Source: a virus. Taken from it: a stretch of DNA of 20,051 nt. The notes below the pieces were generated by a model, which made no database searches, was not told the DNA's origin, and was given only the letters and a program-made list of their open reading frames with translations. The position numbers were made by a program, and so were the translations under genes. The DNA is taken from positions 1 through 20,051 of IMG/VR virus record IMGVR_UViG_3300022707_001238; one strand, given 5' to 3'. Below, one piece after another: positions 14,460 to 19,948 of this stretch (the first letter of the stretch is position 1; the number at the start of each line of letters is the position of its first letter).

Positions 14460-14734
14460 TCGTTATGACCCCCGTAAACGTGATATACTAAACCGTCAAT
14501 TGTTACTGTTCCTAAGTATTTTCCATCGGGTACACAGTCACCAGTCCAAGTAATAATAAATTCTACAGAAGTCTGTTTTCGATTACCCGGGTTGACTTCT
14601 GCCCACACAACTACTTCACCGTCTTGTGCCCCAACCGCAATAATCTTTCTATCAACAGGCATACTAGTAACAGCGTTTGTTTTAGCACGTTCCTTTCGCA
14701 TGTTAGTAATTGTGTACTTGTAGATTCTACGCAT
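14456..14734 (-). CDS. Small phage protein, resembles the DUF7352 family
   Basis: This encodes 92 residues. It begins with the strand RRIYKYTITN and includes a strand with GEVVVWAEVNPGN and the end segment LGTVTIDGLVYHVYG. That layout (an IYKY start, a lWa-vdp middle, a TG turn and a final v-H-v) is what I associate with DUF7352, a family common in phages with no known activity. The start ATG at 14734 follows GGAG with 7 nt spacing, in a 22-nt gap holding a palindrome copy. The stop overlaps the polymerase start (ATGA), so it may be coupled to polymerase translation. Confidence 0.65.
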   Translation of the reverse strand: MRRIYKYTITNMRKERAKTNAVTSMPVDRKIIAVGAQDGEVVVWAEVNPGNRKQTSVEFIITWTGDCVPDGKYLGTVTIDGLVYHVYGGHNE

Positions 14735-14746
14735 GGCAACTCTCCG

Positions 14747-14759
14747 AAACAGTGTGTTA
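14747..14759. promoter_or_regulatory. Intergenic palindrome copy, one arm mismatch, centre GTG
   Basis: On the - strand this is TAACACACTGTTT. Its TAA is the stop of the upstream gene (end 14757), and GGAG for the next start (14734) follows directly. The gap is 22 nt. Confidence 0.75.
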
Positions 14760-15074
14760 GGCGCAAGGGATTTCTACACGGGGCGAAGGGGGTGGGGGCT
14801 TATACCGTTCGTCCGGGTCAGCGTAAAGTTCTGTAATCCACTCTGCTATCTTTTGTATGTGTTTGGTTGGAATATAATGTGTGCGTGAATTCTCTTCATC
14901 TGTATGACACACACACGGAAAATAAAACCTTTCACTATCAGGGTCGTATCTTGCAAGAATCATGCTACTAGCTTTCAATTCAAAATTTTTCAAGGCAAAA
15001 TTGCGAGCCTTAGTGTCACGCATCTGCGATTCTATGCGTAACTCTTTGTGCAATTCAATCTTATTCATTTGCAT
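14757..15074 (-). CDS. Hypothetical 105-aa protein
   Basis: ATG 15074 follows TGGAG in a 24-nt gap containing an exact palindrome copy. The N-terminal 25 residues are a charged helix (NKIELHKELRIESQMRD). The middle has strands with FYFPCVCHTDEENSRTHYIP and a following helix (IQKIAEWITELYADP), and the tail is Pro-rich (KPPPPSP). No family recognised. The context is the accessory part of the replication block, between the zinc-finger/DUF6378-like gene and the DUF7352-like gene. Confidence 0.65.
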   Translation of the reverse strand: MQMNKIELHKELRIESQMRDTKARNFALKNFELKASSMILARYDPDSERFYFPCVCHTDEENSRTHYIPTKHIQKIAEWITELYADPDERYKPPPPSPRVEIPCA

Positions 15075-15088
15075 AACAATTCTCCAAG

Positions 15089-15101
15089 TAACAGTGTGTT
15101 A
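15089..15101. promoter_or_regulatory. Intergenic palindrome copy, exact arms, centre GTG
   Basis: On the - strand this is TAACACACTGTTA. Its TAA is the stop of the gene ending at 15099, and GGAG plus ATG 15074 follow. The gap is 24 nt. Confidence 0.85.
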
Positions 15102-15719
15102 GATTCCAGACTGCGGCGGCTTGTCGGTTTTCAATTCGTGACGGAATCTTTCTTCTTCCATTGTATATTGATCGGGGTTACGTTCACGGCGTATATCGCG
15201 GTAACATAACACGTAACCAACCAAGTCTACAAGCGTATCGTAATGGTCGGGAGACTTCAATAGTCGCGCAAGTTTTACGCATATCATATCAAGTGCAACG
15301 GATTCCGCCGTGCGTTTCATACCTGAAACAATGGTTTGAATTGCGGCAATGTCCGTAAAGTTTTTGAGTTTGTTTCCGTACTCTTTTTCGCGTGCGCCCC
15401 GTACTTTGTGGTGTGCTTCCTGCAATAGTAAGTCAATAGCTTCAATTGAAATAAGAGTTGCAGGAACAAAACCATCAAGAAAATCAAACATTTCTTTTTC
15501 AGTAGGTTCGTCTTCCCTATGTTTCCACCGACCATAACGATTTCCCAAGCGCATAACTTCACTCCAAAGATCAGGTTTGCTTTGTTTCAATTCTCCGCCG
15601 ATACTTGGACGCTTTTTACAAACCGCTCGCGCCATACCATGATCGAAGTAACAATTATATATCGTAAGGTATTCCCCGCATTTTTGACAACGTTCCGCTT
15701 CGGCTCCAGACGTAGACAT
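15099..15719 (-). CDS. Zinc-finger protein with DUF6378-like domain
   Basis: This encodes 206 residues. I place the start at ATG 15719 (MSTSGAEAER) rather than ATG 15779, because GGAG lies 7-8 nt upstream and because the longer form would run back through the palindrome and the end of the MazG-like gene. The N-terminus has C11-x2-C14, then C23, H27 and C34, probably a small zinc site. The C-terminal part (about 108-175) reads R-x2-EYG, then NF-x2-IA, then VALDMICVKLARL, then D-x2-VDLVGY. This is the pattern I associate with DUF6378, a phage family of unknown activity that resembles all-alpha NTP-pyrophosphohydrolases. A nucleotide-related role is inference, supported by the adjacent MazG-like gene. 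Confidence 0.65.
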   Translation of the reverse strand: MSTSGAEAERCQKCGEYLTIYNCYFDHGMARAVCKKRPSIGGELKQSKPDLWSEVMRLGNRYGRWKHREDEPTEKEMFDFLDGFVPATLISIEAIDLLLQEAHHKVRGAREKEYGNKLKNFTDIAAIQTIVSGMKRTAESVALDMICVKLARLLKSPDHYDTLVDLVGYVLCYRDIRRERNPDQYTMEEERFRHELKTDKPPQSGI

Positions 15720-15731
15720 AGCAATACTCCG

Positions 15732-15744
15732 TAACAGTGTGTTA
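15732..15744. promoter_or_regulatory. Intergenic palindrome copy, exact arms, centre GTG
   Basis: On the - strand this is TAACACACTGTTA. Its TAA is the stop of the MazG-like gene (end 15742), and CGGAG plus ATG 15719 follow. The gap is 22 nt. Confidence 0.85.
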
Positions 15745-16101
15745 GAATTGTTTGCCGTGCTTGTGCGGGCGGTTAGCATTGAATCCCATTTTGACTAGGA
15801 TTGCATCACCTAACCGTAAATTGAACTCACTACAAAAATCCATAATACGAATAACAGTATCCGCCATTTCTTCTTCTAGCCCGCTGAAGTCGGGGATATG
15901 TTCAGAGGGCGGATTGCCTTTCCGCATAGCTTCTAAGCCTTCCGACAATTCGCTATGCATTAGTGCAATTAGTTCGCCTTGATTTCTAGGCGATAAAGTA
16001 GTCTTTGTACGAAACCCTTTACTAATAACAGTTATAGCAATTTCATCCTGTACCGCTTGCATGGAGTTTACAAACTCTGATTTTTGGGTTGGTGATAACA
16101 C
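15742..16101 (-). CDS. MazG-like nucleotide pyrophosphohydrolase
   Basis: This encodes 119 residues. The all-alpha NTP-pyrophosphatase metal site is visible: E51-LS-E54 (HSELSE) and E78-MA-D81 (EEEMAD), followed by the ending MGFNANRPHKHGKQF typical of short phage MazG-like proteins. Such enzymes hydrolyse (d)NTPs to monophosphates; in phages they may adjust nucleotide pools or alarmone levels. I choose GTG 16101 because GGAG lies 8 nt upstream. That GTG falls inside a palindrome copy (16096-16108), so anything bound there would cover the translation start region. The stop TAA is itself the first three bases of the next palindrome copy. Confidence 0.82.
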   Translation of the reverse strand: MLSPTQKSEFVNSMQAVQDEIAITVISKGFRTKTTLSPRNQGELIALMHSELSEGLEAMRKGNPPSEHIPDFSGLEEEMADTVIRIMDFCSEFNLRLGDAILVKMGFNANRPHKHGKQF

Positions 16102-16108
16102 AGTGTTT
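16096..16108. promoter_or_regulatory. Palindrome copy overlapping the MazG-like start codon
   Basis: TAACACAGTGTTT on the + strand has one arm mismatch and centre CAG. The GTG start of the MazG-like gene is inside it, and GGAG is just upstream. Confidence 0.65.
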
Positions 16109-16115
16109 TCTCCGG

Positions 16116-16295
16116 TTATAGAAAGCGCACGCCTCTTGCTCTATCTGCGGCAATTCTCTTAGCAGCATGGCGCAATCTTTTTTCGTCTAGTAAGAGTGTA
16201 GGTTTAGTATTCCATAGCTTGCGAATATCCATAACAGACATTCCTTCTTCTGTTAGAACCTTAGTGAATTCTTCTTTAGTCAAGGGATTCTCCAT
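16116..16295 (-). CDS. Hypothetical 59-aa protein
   Basis: ATG 16295 overlaps the stop of the preceding small gene as TAATG; the frame ends at TAA 16116-16118. The peptide begins MENPLTKEEFTKVLTEEG and has a second basic helix (LRHAAKRIAADRARG). It is small, soluble and basic at the C-terminus. No family recognised. The overlap with its neighbour and the following GGAG-GTG of the MazG-like gene, 14 nt after its end, argue that it is a real gene in the operon. It might bind nucleic acid, but only the basic helix hints at that. Confidence 0.55.
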   Translation of the reverse strand: MENPLTKEEFTKVLTEEGMSVMDIRKLWNTKPTLLLDEKRLRHAAKRIAADRARGVRFL

Positions 16296-16468
16296 TAGAA
16301 GCGTTTGGCATCTGCCCTAACTCTTAGAGCAAGTTCGCGGTTCAAGTCTCGTAGCATAACTAGAGTGTATGTTTTGTACGCGGGTCGCCTACGTATTACA
16401 TAGTCACACGCGGCGGCTAAAGATTCAAGTTGGTTTGCTAAACGTAATAGTGTGAGTCGATCTTTCAT
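16295..16468 (-). CDS. Hypothetical 57-aa basic protein
   Basis: The ATG at 16468 is preceded in frame by a TAA, so this is the only start in the frame; the ribosome site is weak (GGGTAAG). The protein (MKDRLTLLRLANQLESLAAA at its start) is helical and Arg-rich (RRRP near 26-29, ending RVRADAKRF). Its stop overlaps the next start as TAATG. It begins only 13 nt after the T-run of a strong terminator, so its expression needs readthrough or translation from a longer RNA. No family recognised. Confidence 0.5.
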   Translation of the reverse strand: MKDRLTLLRLANQLESLAAACDYVIRRRPAYKTYTLVMLRDLNRELALRVRADAKRF

Positions 16469-16481
16469 GGCTTACCCGCAG

Positions 16482-16510
16482 AAAAAAAGGGGGGCCGTTG
16501 CCGACCCCCC
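16482..16510 (-). terminator. Strong intrinsic terminator for leftward transcription
   Basis: Read on the - strand: GGGGGGTCG, loop GCAA, CGGCCCCCC, then seven T. That is a 9-bp stem with one T-G wobble, a GNRA-type tetraloop and a U-run, a textbook Rho-independent terminator. It lies after the SSB-like gene and before two small genes, splitting the leftward block into a recombination half and a replication half. The region 16469-16557 otherwise holds only the hairpin described next. Confidence 0.85.
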
Positions 16511-16515
16511 AATTG

Positions 16516-16541
16516 TTACACGCCTATATGGTCGTGTATAA
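16516..16541. other. Imperfect hairpin upstream of the terminator
   Basis: ACACGCC (16518-16524) and GGTCGTGT (16530-16537) can pair with one bulged T around a TATAT loop, with TTA/TAA flanks. In the leftward RNA this would be a second stem just before the terminator. It could protect the 3' end of the upstream message or be a weak operator. Confidence 0.35.
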
Positions 16542-16557
16542 CTTCGTCTCTCCAGTT

Positions 16558-17034
16558 TCAGTCTTCGATCAGGTTATTGATATAGGTATTTTTGAAATCA
16601 CCTTTTGTCTTTACCTGAATTCCGACTTCCGGTTGGTCGTTACAGATTCTCTCCAGTACGCCTTCTAGCTTACTAGCATTCTCACACTCGTAACCCATAA
16701 CGCGCAAGTCTTTCTGGAGATACTTCAAACAGTCCGGGTTATTATCAACGTCTAACCCACAGTGTTTGTATTGTGATCCTTCGGCTTCGCCTTCGGTGTC
16801 TTCAAACTCAAACGTAACTTGCAAGCGTCCGGCTTGCGATTCGTTCAAGTGTGCTTTGACAAGTTTAGCGCGATAATTACCATCATCCCAACCGCCAAAA
16901 TCTGCTAGCGGTTCGGCGGCGGATTCGTTCCAATCCTTTGCCAATGTCTTCAACCGCTTTGCAGCGGCGGAACCGGAGTCATTACCGCCAGCTTTTTTAT
17001 TGCCGGCTTTTTTATTCTTATTCTTTGAGGCCAT
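16558..17034 (-). CDS. SSB-like / DUF669-type single-strand DNA-binding protein
   Basis: This encodes 158 residues. A Lys/Gly/Asn-rich N-terminal tail (1-20) precedes a compact domain with the pattern WDDGNYRAKLVKAHLNES then LQVTFEFEDTEGEAEGSQY. This is how DUF669/SSB-like phage proteins begin (a p-G-x-Y-r-a opening, then a strand pair ending in a G-rich turn). The C-terminus is strand-rich and ends acidic (NNLIED), as in many SSBs. It lies next to the Sak4-like ATPase, its usual partner in single-strand-annealing recombination. ATG 17034 follows GGGGAG at about 8 nt in a 24-nt gap with an exact palindrome copy. A strong terminator follows the gene. Confidence 0.7.
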   Translation of the reverse strand: MASKNKNKKAGNKKAGGNDSGSAAAKRLKTLAKDWNESAAEPLADFGGWDDGNYRAKLVKAHLNESQAGRLQVTFEFEDTEGEAEGSQYKHCGLDVDNNPDCLKYLQKDLRVMGYECENASKLEGVLERICNDQPEVGIQVKTKGDFKNTYINNLIED

Positions 17035-17048
17035 AATACTTACTCCCC

Positions 17049-17061
17049 TAACAGTGTGTTA
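17049..17061. promoter_or_regulatory. Intergenic palindrome copy, exact arms, centre GTG
   Basis: On the - strand this is TAACACACTGTTA. Its TAA is the stop of the Sak4-like gene (end 17059), and GGGGAG plus ATG 17034 follow. The gap is 24 nt. Confidence 0.85.
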
Positions 17062-17817
17062 CCGTTTCTTGCCCCGCCCCTTGGCGGAACCCATAGCAGT
17101 AACTAGATTATTGTATGCTTGTTTCGGTGTCTTACCCATGTTTACTAACTCAATATCTTTGAAGAAACCTGCTTCCTTCATACGACAGCCACCGGTAATG
17201 TTACGTGTACCTACAATCTGTAACGTGCGGGCGTCGTCTTCGTCGTAATGGTAGTATCCTAGTAAGTCTACCATTGGTTCGATAATACCGCGAGCAACTC
17301 CAGACATAGACGGTTGCACGGTTTCAATCTTTCTACCGTCCGCCTTTTCTTCTTCACGTACTGCTTCATGCGATATAAATATAACCCCCTTTTCAAGTTT
17401 GCATAATTGCGATACGCGACGTTGGAACTCGTCTTTCAAACGATCCCAACCTTTACCAAACGATTCGTCTGCGGGGTGATTACCCCCTAGTACATTTTTA
17501 CAAACCCAATCCAGACAGTACCGATACATAATGTCTACGGTGTCTATAACAATGGTTTCAAAGCGGTCGGATTGTTTCTCACCTAATTGTTTTAGTAACA
17601 GTTTGAACTCTGCCCAATCGTTAACCGGTACTTGATAAATCTCTAACGCTTTACCCCCCGGTTCAAACATAAGGAATATGGCGTTAGGGAATTGCGCGGC
17701 TAGTGTTGTCTTCCCGATCTTTTCCCGACCGTAGAAAGATAACGTATAGTCGCCTAACTTTTGGTGCGCCTTGCTTTTCTTTTTAGGTAGTATGATTGCG
17801 CGGTTTATCTGTGCCAT
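17059..17817 (-). CDS. Sak4-like RecA-family ATPase
   Basis: This encodes 252 residues. Walker A is GREKIGKTT at 30-38, Walker B is TIVID at 88-92 within FETIVIDTVD, and a conserved strand with VIFISHEA follows near 145-152. This is the AAA_24/Sak4 layout: a RecA core without the extra RecA domains. Such phage proteins support annealing or strand exchange with an SSB partner, which is encoded immediately downstream. The C-terminus is basic (SAKGRGKKR). The start ATG 17817 follows AGGA at about 8 nt and lies 35 nt inside the end of the zinc-ribbon gene. The stop TAA is the start of a palindrome copy. Confidence 0.85.
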   Translation of the reverse strand: MAQINRAIILPKKKSKAHQKLGDYTLSFYGREKIGKTTLAAQFPNAIFLMFEPGGKALEIYQVPVNDWAEFKLLLKQLGEKQSDRFETIVIDTVDIMYRYCLDWVCKNVLGGNHPADESFGKGWDRLKDEFQRRVSQLCKLEKGVIFISHEAVREEEKADGRKIETVQPSMSGVARGIIEPMVDLLGYYHYDEDDARTLQIVGTRNITGGCRMKEAGFFKDIELVNMGKTPKQAYNNLVTAMGSAKGRGKKR

Positions 17818-18022
17818 GATTATTTCCTATTCTTACATTCCAAGCGATTACCGCGTCAAACTCTGTCAGAGTATGTTTGCCAATCGCAAAAACCCAATTA
17901 GGTCCGCAAGCCTTACAGTTAGGGCATTGCACTTGTATAAAGATTACCGACCGTTTGAACCATGATCCCCGTTCAAAGTCTTTACATTCGTGGGCGCAAA
18001 ATACGCATGGATAAATGTCCAT
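17783..18022 (-). CDS. Lar-like zinc-ribbon protein (restriction-alleviation type)
   Basis: This encodes 79 residues from ATG 18022 (MDIYPC). I prefer this to ATG 18061 because AGGC lies 6 nt upstream and the longer form would read back through the palindrome and the stop of the nuclease gene. Cys pairs C6-x2-C9 and C33-x2-C36 form a zinc ribbon, and the ending DAVIAWNVR matches the e-A-i-x-x-W-N-x-R tail of Lar-family proteins. Lar of the Rac prophage modulates type I restriction-modification, but most relatives are untested, so function is inference. The C-terminal 35 nt overlap the Sak4-like start. Confidence 0.65.
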   Translation of the reverse strand: MDIYPCVFCAHECKDFERGSWFKRSVIFIQVQCPNCKACGPNWVFAIGKHTLTEFDAVIAWNVRIGNNHGTDKPRNHTT

Positions 18023-18034
18023 GGCTAGCCTTTC

Positions 18035-18047
18035 TAACAGTGTGTTA
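18035..18047. promoter_or_regulatory. Intergenic palindrome copy, exact arms, centre GTG
   Basis: On the - strand this is TAACACACTGTTA. Its TAA is the stop of the nuclease gene (end 18045), and AAGGC plus ATG 18022 follow. The gap is 22 nt. Confidence 0.85.
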
Positions 18048-19028
18048 CACCAATTCTTCAAAGGGTACGTCGCGGCGTTTCAATCCGCTAGAATCGCCAT
18101 TGTAACATATACCTAATAGCGAACATTGTCCGTAAGGGCCTAGACAATGGGGACTAAACCGATCTAGAGATTCGCCCTTGTCAAACAAAACGAATTCGGC
18201 AATTTCTTTTAGTATACCTTTCAAAACCTTTTCAAACTTGACTTCTTGTACTTTGCTAATTGGCGCACGTAACCGGGTAAAGTATTCCGCGCCCCGCTTA
18301 CGCACGTCTGCATCTACACGGGCGGTATGTTTAGGTAATGATTCGGATACGGATAAGCGTAATTGCGGGCGACGTATTAGATTATATATAACGCCCCCAT
18401 AGCGTTGATCTTTACCGGTTCGCTCTTGGTTTGCAGCCCACGAATATAAGTTGACTTGAAAATCGTTTGACAGTGTGTTATTGATTCCACCCATATTGAC
18501 ACGGGATTTTGTTTTGTGTTCCATAACCATAAGGTTAGATTTTTTAGACTTGGCCCGTCTTTCGCTTACCAGTCCGTCACGCTTACCGGTTACAGGTATT
18601 GTTACTTTTTGTCCGTCAAACAAACGCACTGTTACAGGTACTTTGAAAACACCTTCGACGCTAATCCAGTTTAGTTTTTTATCGTCTTCTTCGTACCATT
18701 TACAATACGGGGGGAAGATTCCGTAACACTGTGCTACAATAAATTCCCATGCTTGCCGACGATCACGGGGCCAAGAGTCAACCTTTAGTTTTGTCTCTTG
18801 TTGCTCTACAACTACCCTAGCAATACCATCGGGCGCACCTTTCAAGTCACCGCTATAGTAGGCGTCCATACATTCGTGAAACAAAATACCAAACAATATA
18901 GCTTCAGATAAATGTTCTTCCGACCAACCGCGTATTAGAGAAAAATAAAACTTACGCTTACATTCTAGGAACTTCAAAATCTGCGTTTGCGTCACACCGT
19001 CTTTGAATAAATCCCATTTATAATTCAT
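18045..19028 (-). CDS. PD-(D/E)XK nuclease, Cas4/RecB-like, with probable Fe-S cluster
   Basis: This encodes 327 residues. The nuclease core is visible: a helix with H51 (FGILFHECMDAY), the catalytic D151 (GKRDGLV), E170-H-K172 (MVMEHKTKS) and the QVNLYSW motif at 191-197. One Cys near the N-terminus (C23) and three near the C-terminus (C295, C302, C308 in GQCSLLGIC) match the split 4Fe-4S arrangement of Cas4 and AddB. It is therefore probably an exonuclease that makes single-stranded ends for the Sak4/SSB pair encoded downstream. No cas1/cas2 or CRISPR repeats are present, so a CRISPR role is unlikely. ATG 19028 follows GAGGGA at about 9 nt and overlaps the preceding gene by 11 nt. Confidence 0.85.
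   Translation of the reverse strand: MNYKWDLFKDGVTQTQILKFLECKRKFYFSLIRGWSEEHLSEAILFGILFHECMDAYYSGDLKGAPDGIARVVVEQQETKLKVDSWPRDRRQAWEFIVAQCYGIFPPYCKWYEEDDKKLNWISVEGVFKVPVTVRLFDGQKVTIPVTGKRDGLVSERRAKSKKSNLMVMEHKTKSRVNMGGINNTLSNDFQVNLYSWAANQERTGKDQRYGGVIYNLIRRPQLRLSVSESLPKHTARVDADVRKRGAEYFTRLRAPISKVQEVKFEKVLKGILKEIAEFVLFDKGESLDRFSPHCLGPYGQCSLLGICYNGDSSGLKRRDVPFEELV
18468..18480. repeat. Dispersed palindrome copy, one arm mismatch, centre GTG
   Basis: TGACAGTGTGTTA is inside the nuclease gene, read on the - strand as N-T-L-S. Confidence 0.6.
18622..18634. repeat. Degenerate palindrome copy, two mismatches
   Basis: AAACGCACTGTTA keeps the CAC centre and the right arm. It may be a weak copy or chance. 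Confidence 0.25.
18724..18736. repeat. Dispersed palindrome copy, one arm mismatch, centre CTG
   Basis: TAACACTGTGCTA is inside the nuclease gene, read on the - strand as V-A-Q-C-Y. The codon phase differs from most copies. Confidence 0.55.
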
Positions 19029-19248
19029 TGGTCGGTCCCTCTAATAGTTCAATCAAGTCAATTTCAGTGTGGGTAAATCCTACTAGCATATGATTACCCG
19101 CACCACGAAACACTATTCCTTCTGCTCGAATTTCGTGAATACAAAAGCCAAGTAAAATATAAGTACCCCCGTCCGTTTGGCTAGTATAGACACGCAGTAT
19201 AGCTTGTGAGTCTTTCCATGCTTGCCAAGTACGCACAAAGGGGCGCAT
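19018..19248 (-). CDS. Hypothetical 76-aa protein
   Basis: ATG 19248 overlaps the stop of the resolvase gene (TAATG), and the 3' end overlaps the nuclease start by 11 nt, so it is embedded in the operon. The protein starts with a basic helix (VRTWQAWKDSQAILRVY), continues with strands (GGTYILLGFCIHEI, EGIVFRG) and ends with an acidic helix (TEIDLIELLEG). No family recognised. Placement between a resolvase and a nuclease suggests an accessory role in DNA processing, without direct evidence. Confidence 0.6.
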   Translation of the reverse strand: MRPFVRTWQAWKDSQAILRVYTSQTDGGTYILLGFCIHEIRAEGIVFRGAGNHMLVGFTHTEIDLIELLEGPTNEL

Positions 19249-19745
19249 TACTTACGGTGACGAATACACACACCGCCCCTAATATATCCTTTATGGTATA
19301 GCCCAATGCCAACCGCGTCTAATACGTTGTGGTCTTTAGCTTGAAGATCAGGTAACAATAAACGAATAACCTTTTCGGTTTCTTCTTTCTTTTTACGCCC
19401 CTTCCATCGGGCGGGTAACACTGTGTTAGTTGTGCAACCGTAGTCAATGCAGACACGCATAATAGCGCCCGCAATCATTGCCAGCTTTACGAGGTTGCCA
19501 GACGCAGCAGCGGCTATACCTACTCTACTCCGCAGAAAAAGGGGCTGTTCTATTATAGCGTCTTTGGGCTTGTACTTGTATAGTAGGTTTTCTAGCCGGT
19601 CGCATATATAGTTCATACGTTGCGACCAAACTAATTTAGGGTCGGGTTGTAACAAGTGTGTATATAATGGTTCGATTTTTTGGGGTGTCCACAAAGCTAC
19701 CCCTGTACCCCTAACGCCGGGGTCTATCGAAATTAGAGTTATCAT
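19248..19745 (-). CDS. RuvC-like Holliday junction resolvase
   Basis: This encodes 165 residues. RNase H-fold nuclease residues are visible: D8 in SIDPGVRGTG, E66 in AIIEQP, and H139/D143 in DHNVLDAVGIGLY. The length is close to cellular RuvC (about 170). It would cut branched DNA produced by recombination or replication before packaging, consistent with the Sak4, SSB and exonuclease genes downstream. The start is two bases after the stop of the HTH gene. One exact palindrome copy lies inside (19416-19428), encoding N-T-V-L. Confidence 0.85.
   Translation of the reverse strand: MITLISIDPGVRGTGVALWTPQKIEPLYTHLLQPDPKLVWSQRMNYICDRLENLLYKYKPKDAIIEQPLFLRSRVGIAAAASGNLVKLAMIAGAIMRVCIDYGCTTNTVLPARWKGRKKKEETEKVIRLLLPDLQAKDHNVLDAVGIGLYHKGYIRGGVCIRHRK
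19416..19428. repeat. Dispersed palindrome copy, exact arms, centre CTG
   Basis: TAACACTGTGTTA is inside the resolvase gene, read on the - strand as N-T-V-L. Confidence 0.7.
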
Positions 19746-19747
19746 TG

Positions 19748-19948
19748 TTAGTCACCGATTAGTACAAACCAAAAATCTTTAGGCCCTAATGCTTTCGCTA
19801 ATAAAGGCATACCTTTTTTATGGGGGTAACGCTTACCCCTAACATAAAGGCTAATCATAGGACCACACAAACCACACAACGCCGAAAACTTTTGTTGTGT
19901 AATCTTTCGTTTCTGTAATACTTGTAATAGTCGTTCGCCAAAAGTCAT
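19748..19948 (-). CDS. Small Xre/Cro-type HTH DNA-binding protein
   Basis: This encodes 66 residues. The helix-turn-helix covers about residues 16-38 (ITQQKFSALCGLCGPMISLY, then VRGKRYP), matching the Cro/C1 pattern of 'tq-e-lA-x-l-Gv-x-x-x-is-y-x-x-G-r-x-P'. At this length it is a bare DNA-binding domain, as in Cro-like repressors. ATG 19948 overlaps the stop of the preceding gene (TAATG), whose visible end has the same LIGD/VIGD finish, so the two may be tandem paralogues. It is a candidate reader of the dispersed TAACA-N3-TGTTA palindrome, but nothing in the sequence proves that. Confidence 0.75.
   Translation of the reverse strand: MTFGERLLQVLQKRKITQQKFSALCGLCGPMISLYVRGKRYPHKKGMPLLAKALGPKDFWFVLIGD

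Noticed and set aside
15720-15779. Longer N-terminus for the zinc-finger/DUF6378-like gene (ATG 15779)
   Set aside because: The extra 20 residues are encoded by the palindrome and the end of the MazG-like gene, and ATG 15719 has a good GGAG upstream.
16469-16557. Promoter between the SSB-like gene and the small genes
   Set aside because: A TATACA-like box exists on the - strand, but with no acceptable -35 element, and any transcript from it would still cross the terminator.
18023-18061. Longer N-terminus for the zinc-ribbon gene (ATG 18061)
   Set aside because: It would run through the nuclease stop and the palindrome; ATG 18022 has a ribosome site and begins directly before the first Cys pair.
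18045-19028. Cas4-like nuclease as part of a CRISPR-Cas system
   Set aside because: No cas1, cas2 or spaced direct repeats are present. The dispersed palindrome has irregular spacing of about 0.1-1.5 kb and lies in genes, so it is not an array.
716-19428. Dispersed palindrome as a DNA uptake sequence, LexA box or parS site
   Set aside because: The sequence does not match the known forms I can recall (for example the CTGT-N8-ACAG LexA box or the TGTTTCACGTGAAACA parS), and the placement at operon gaps fits a phage regulator better.
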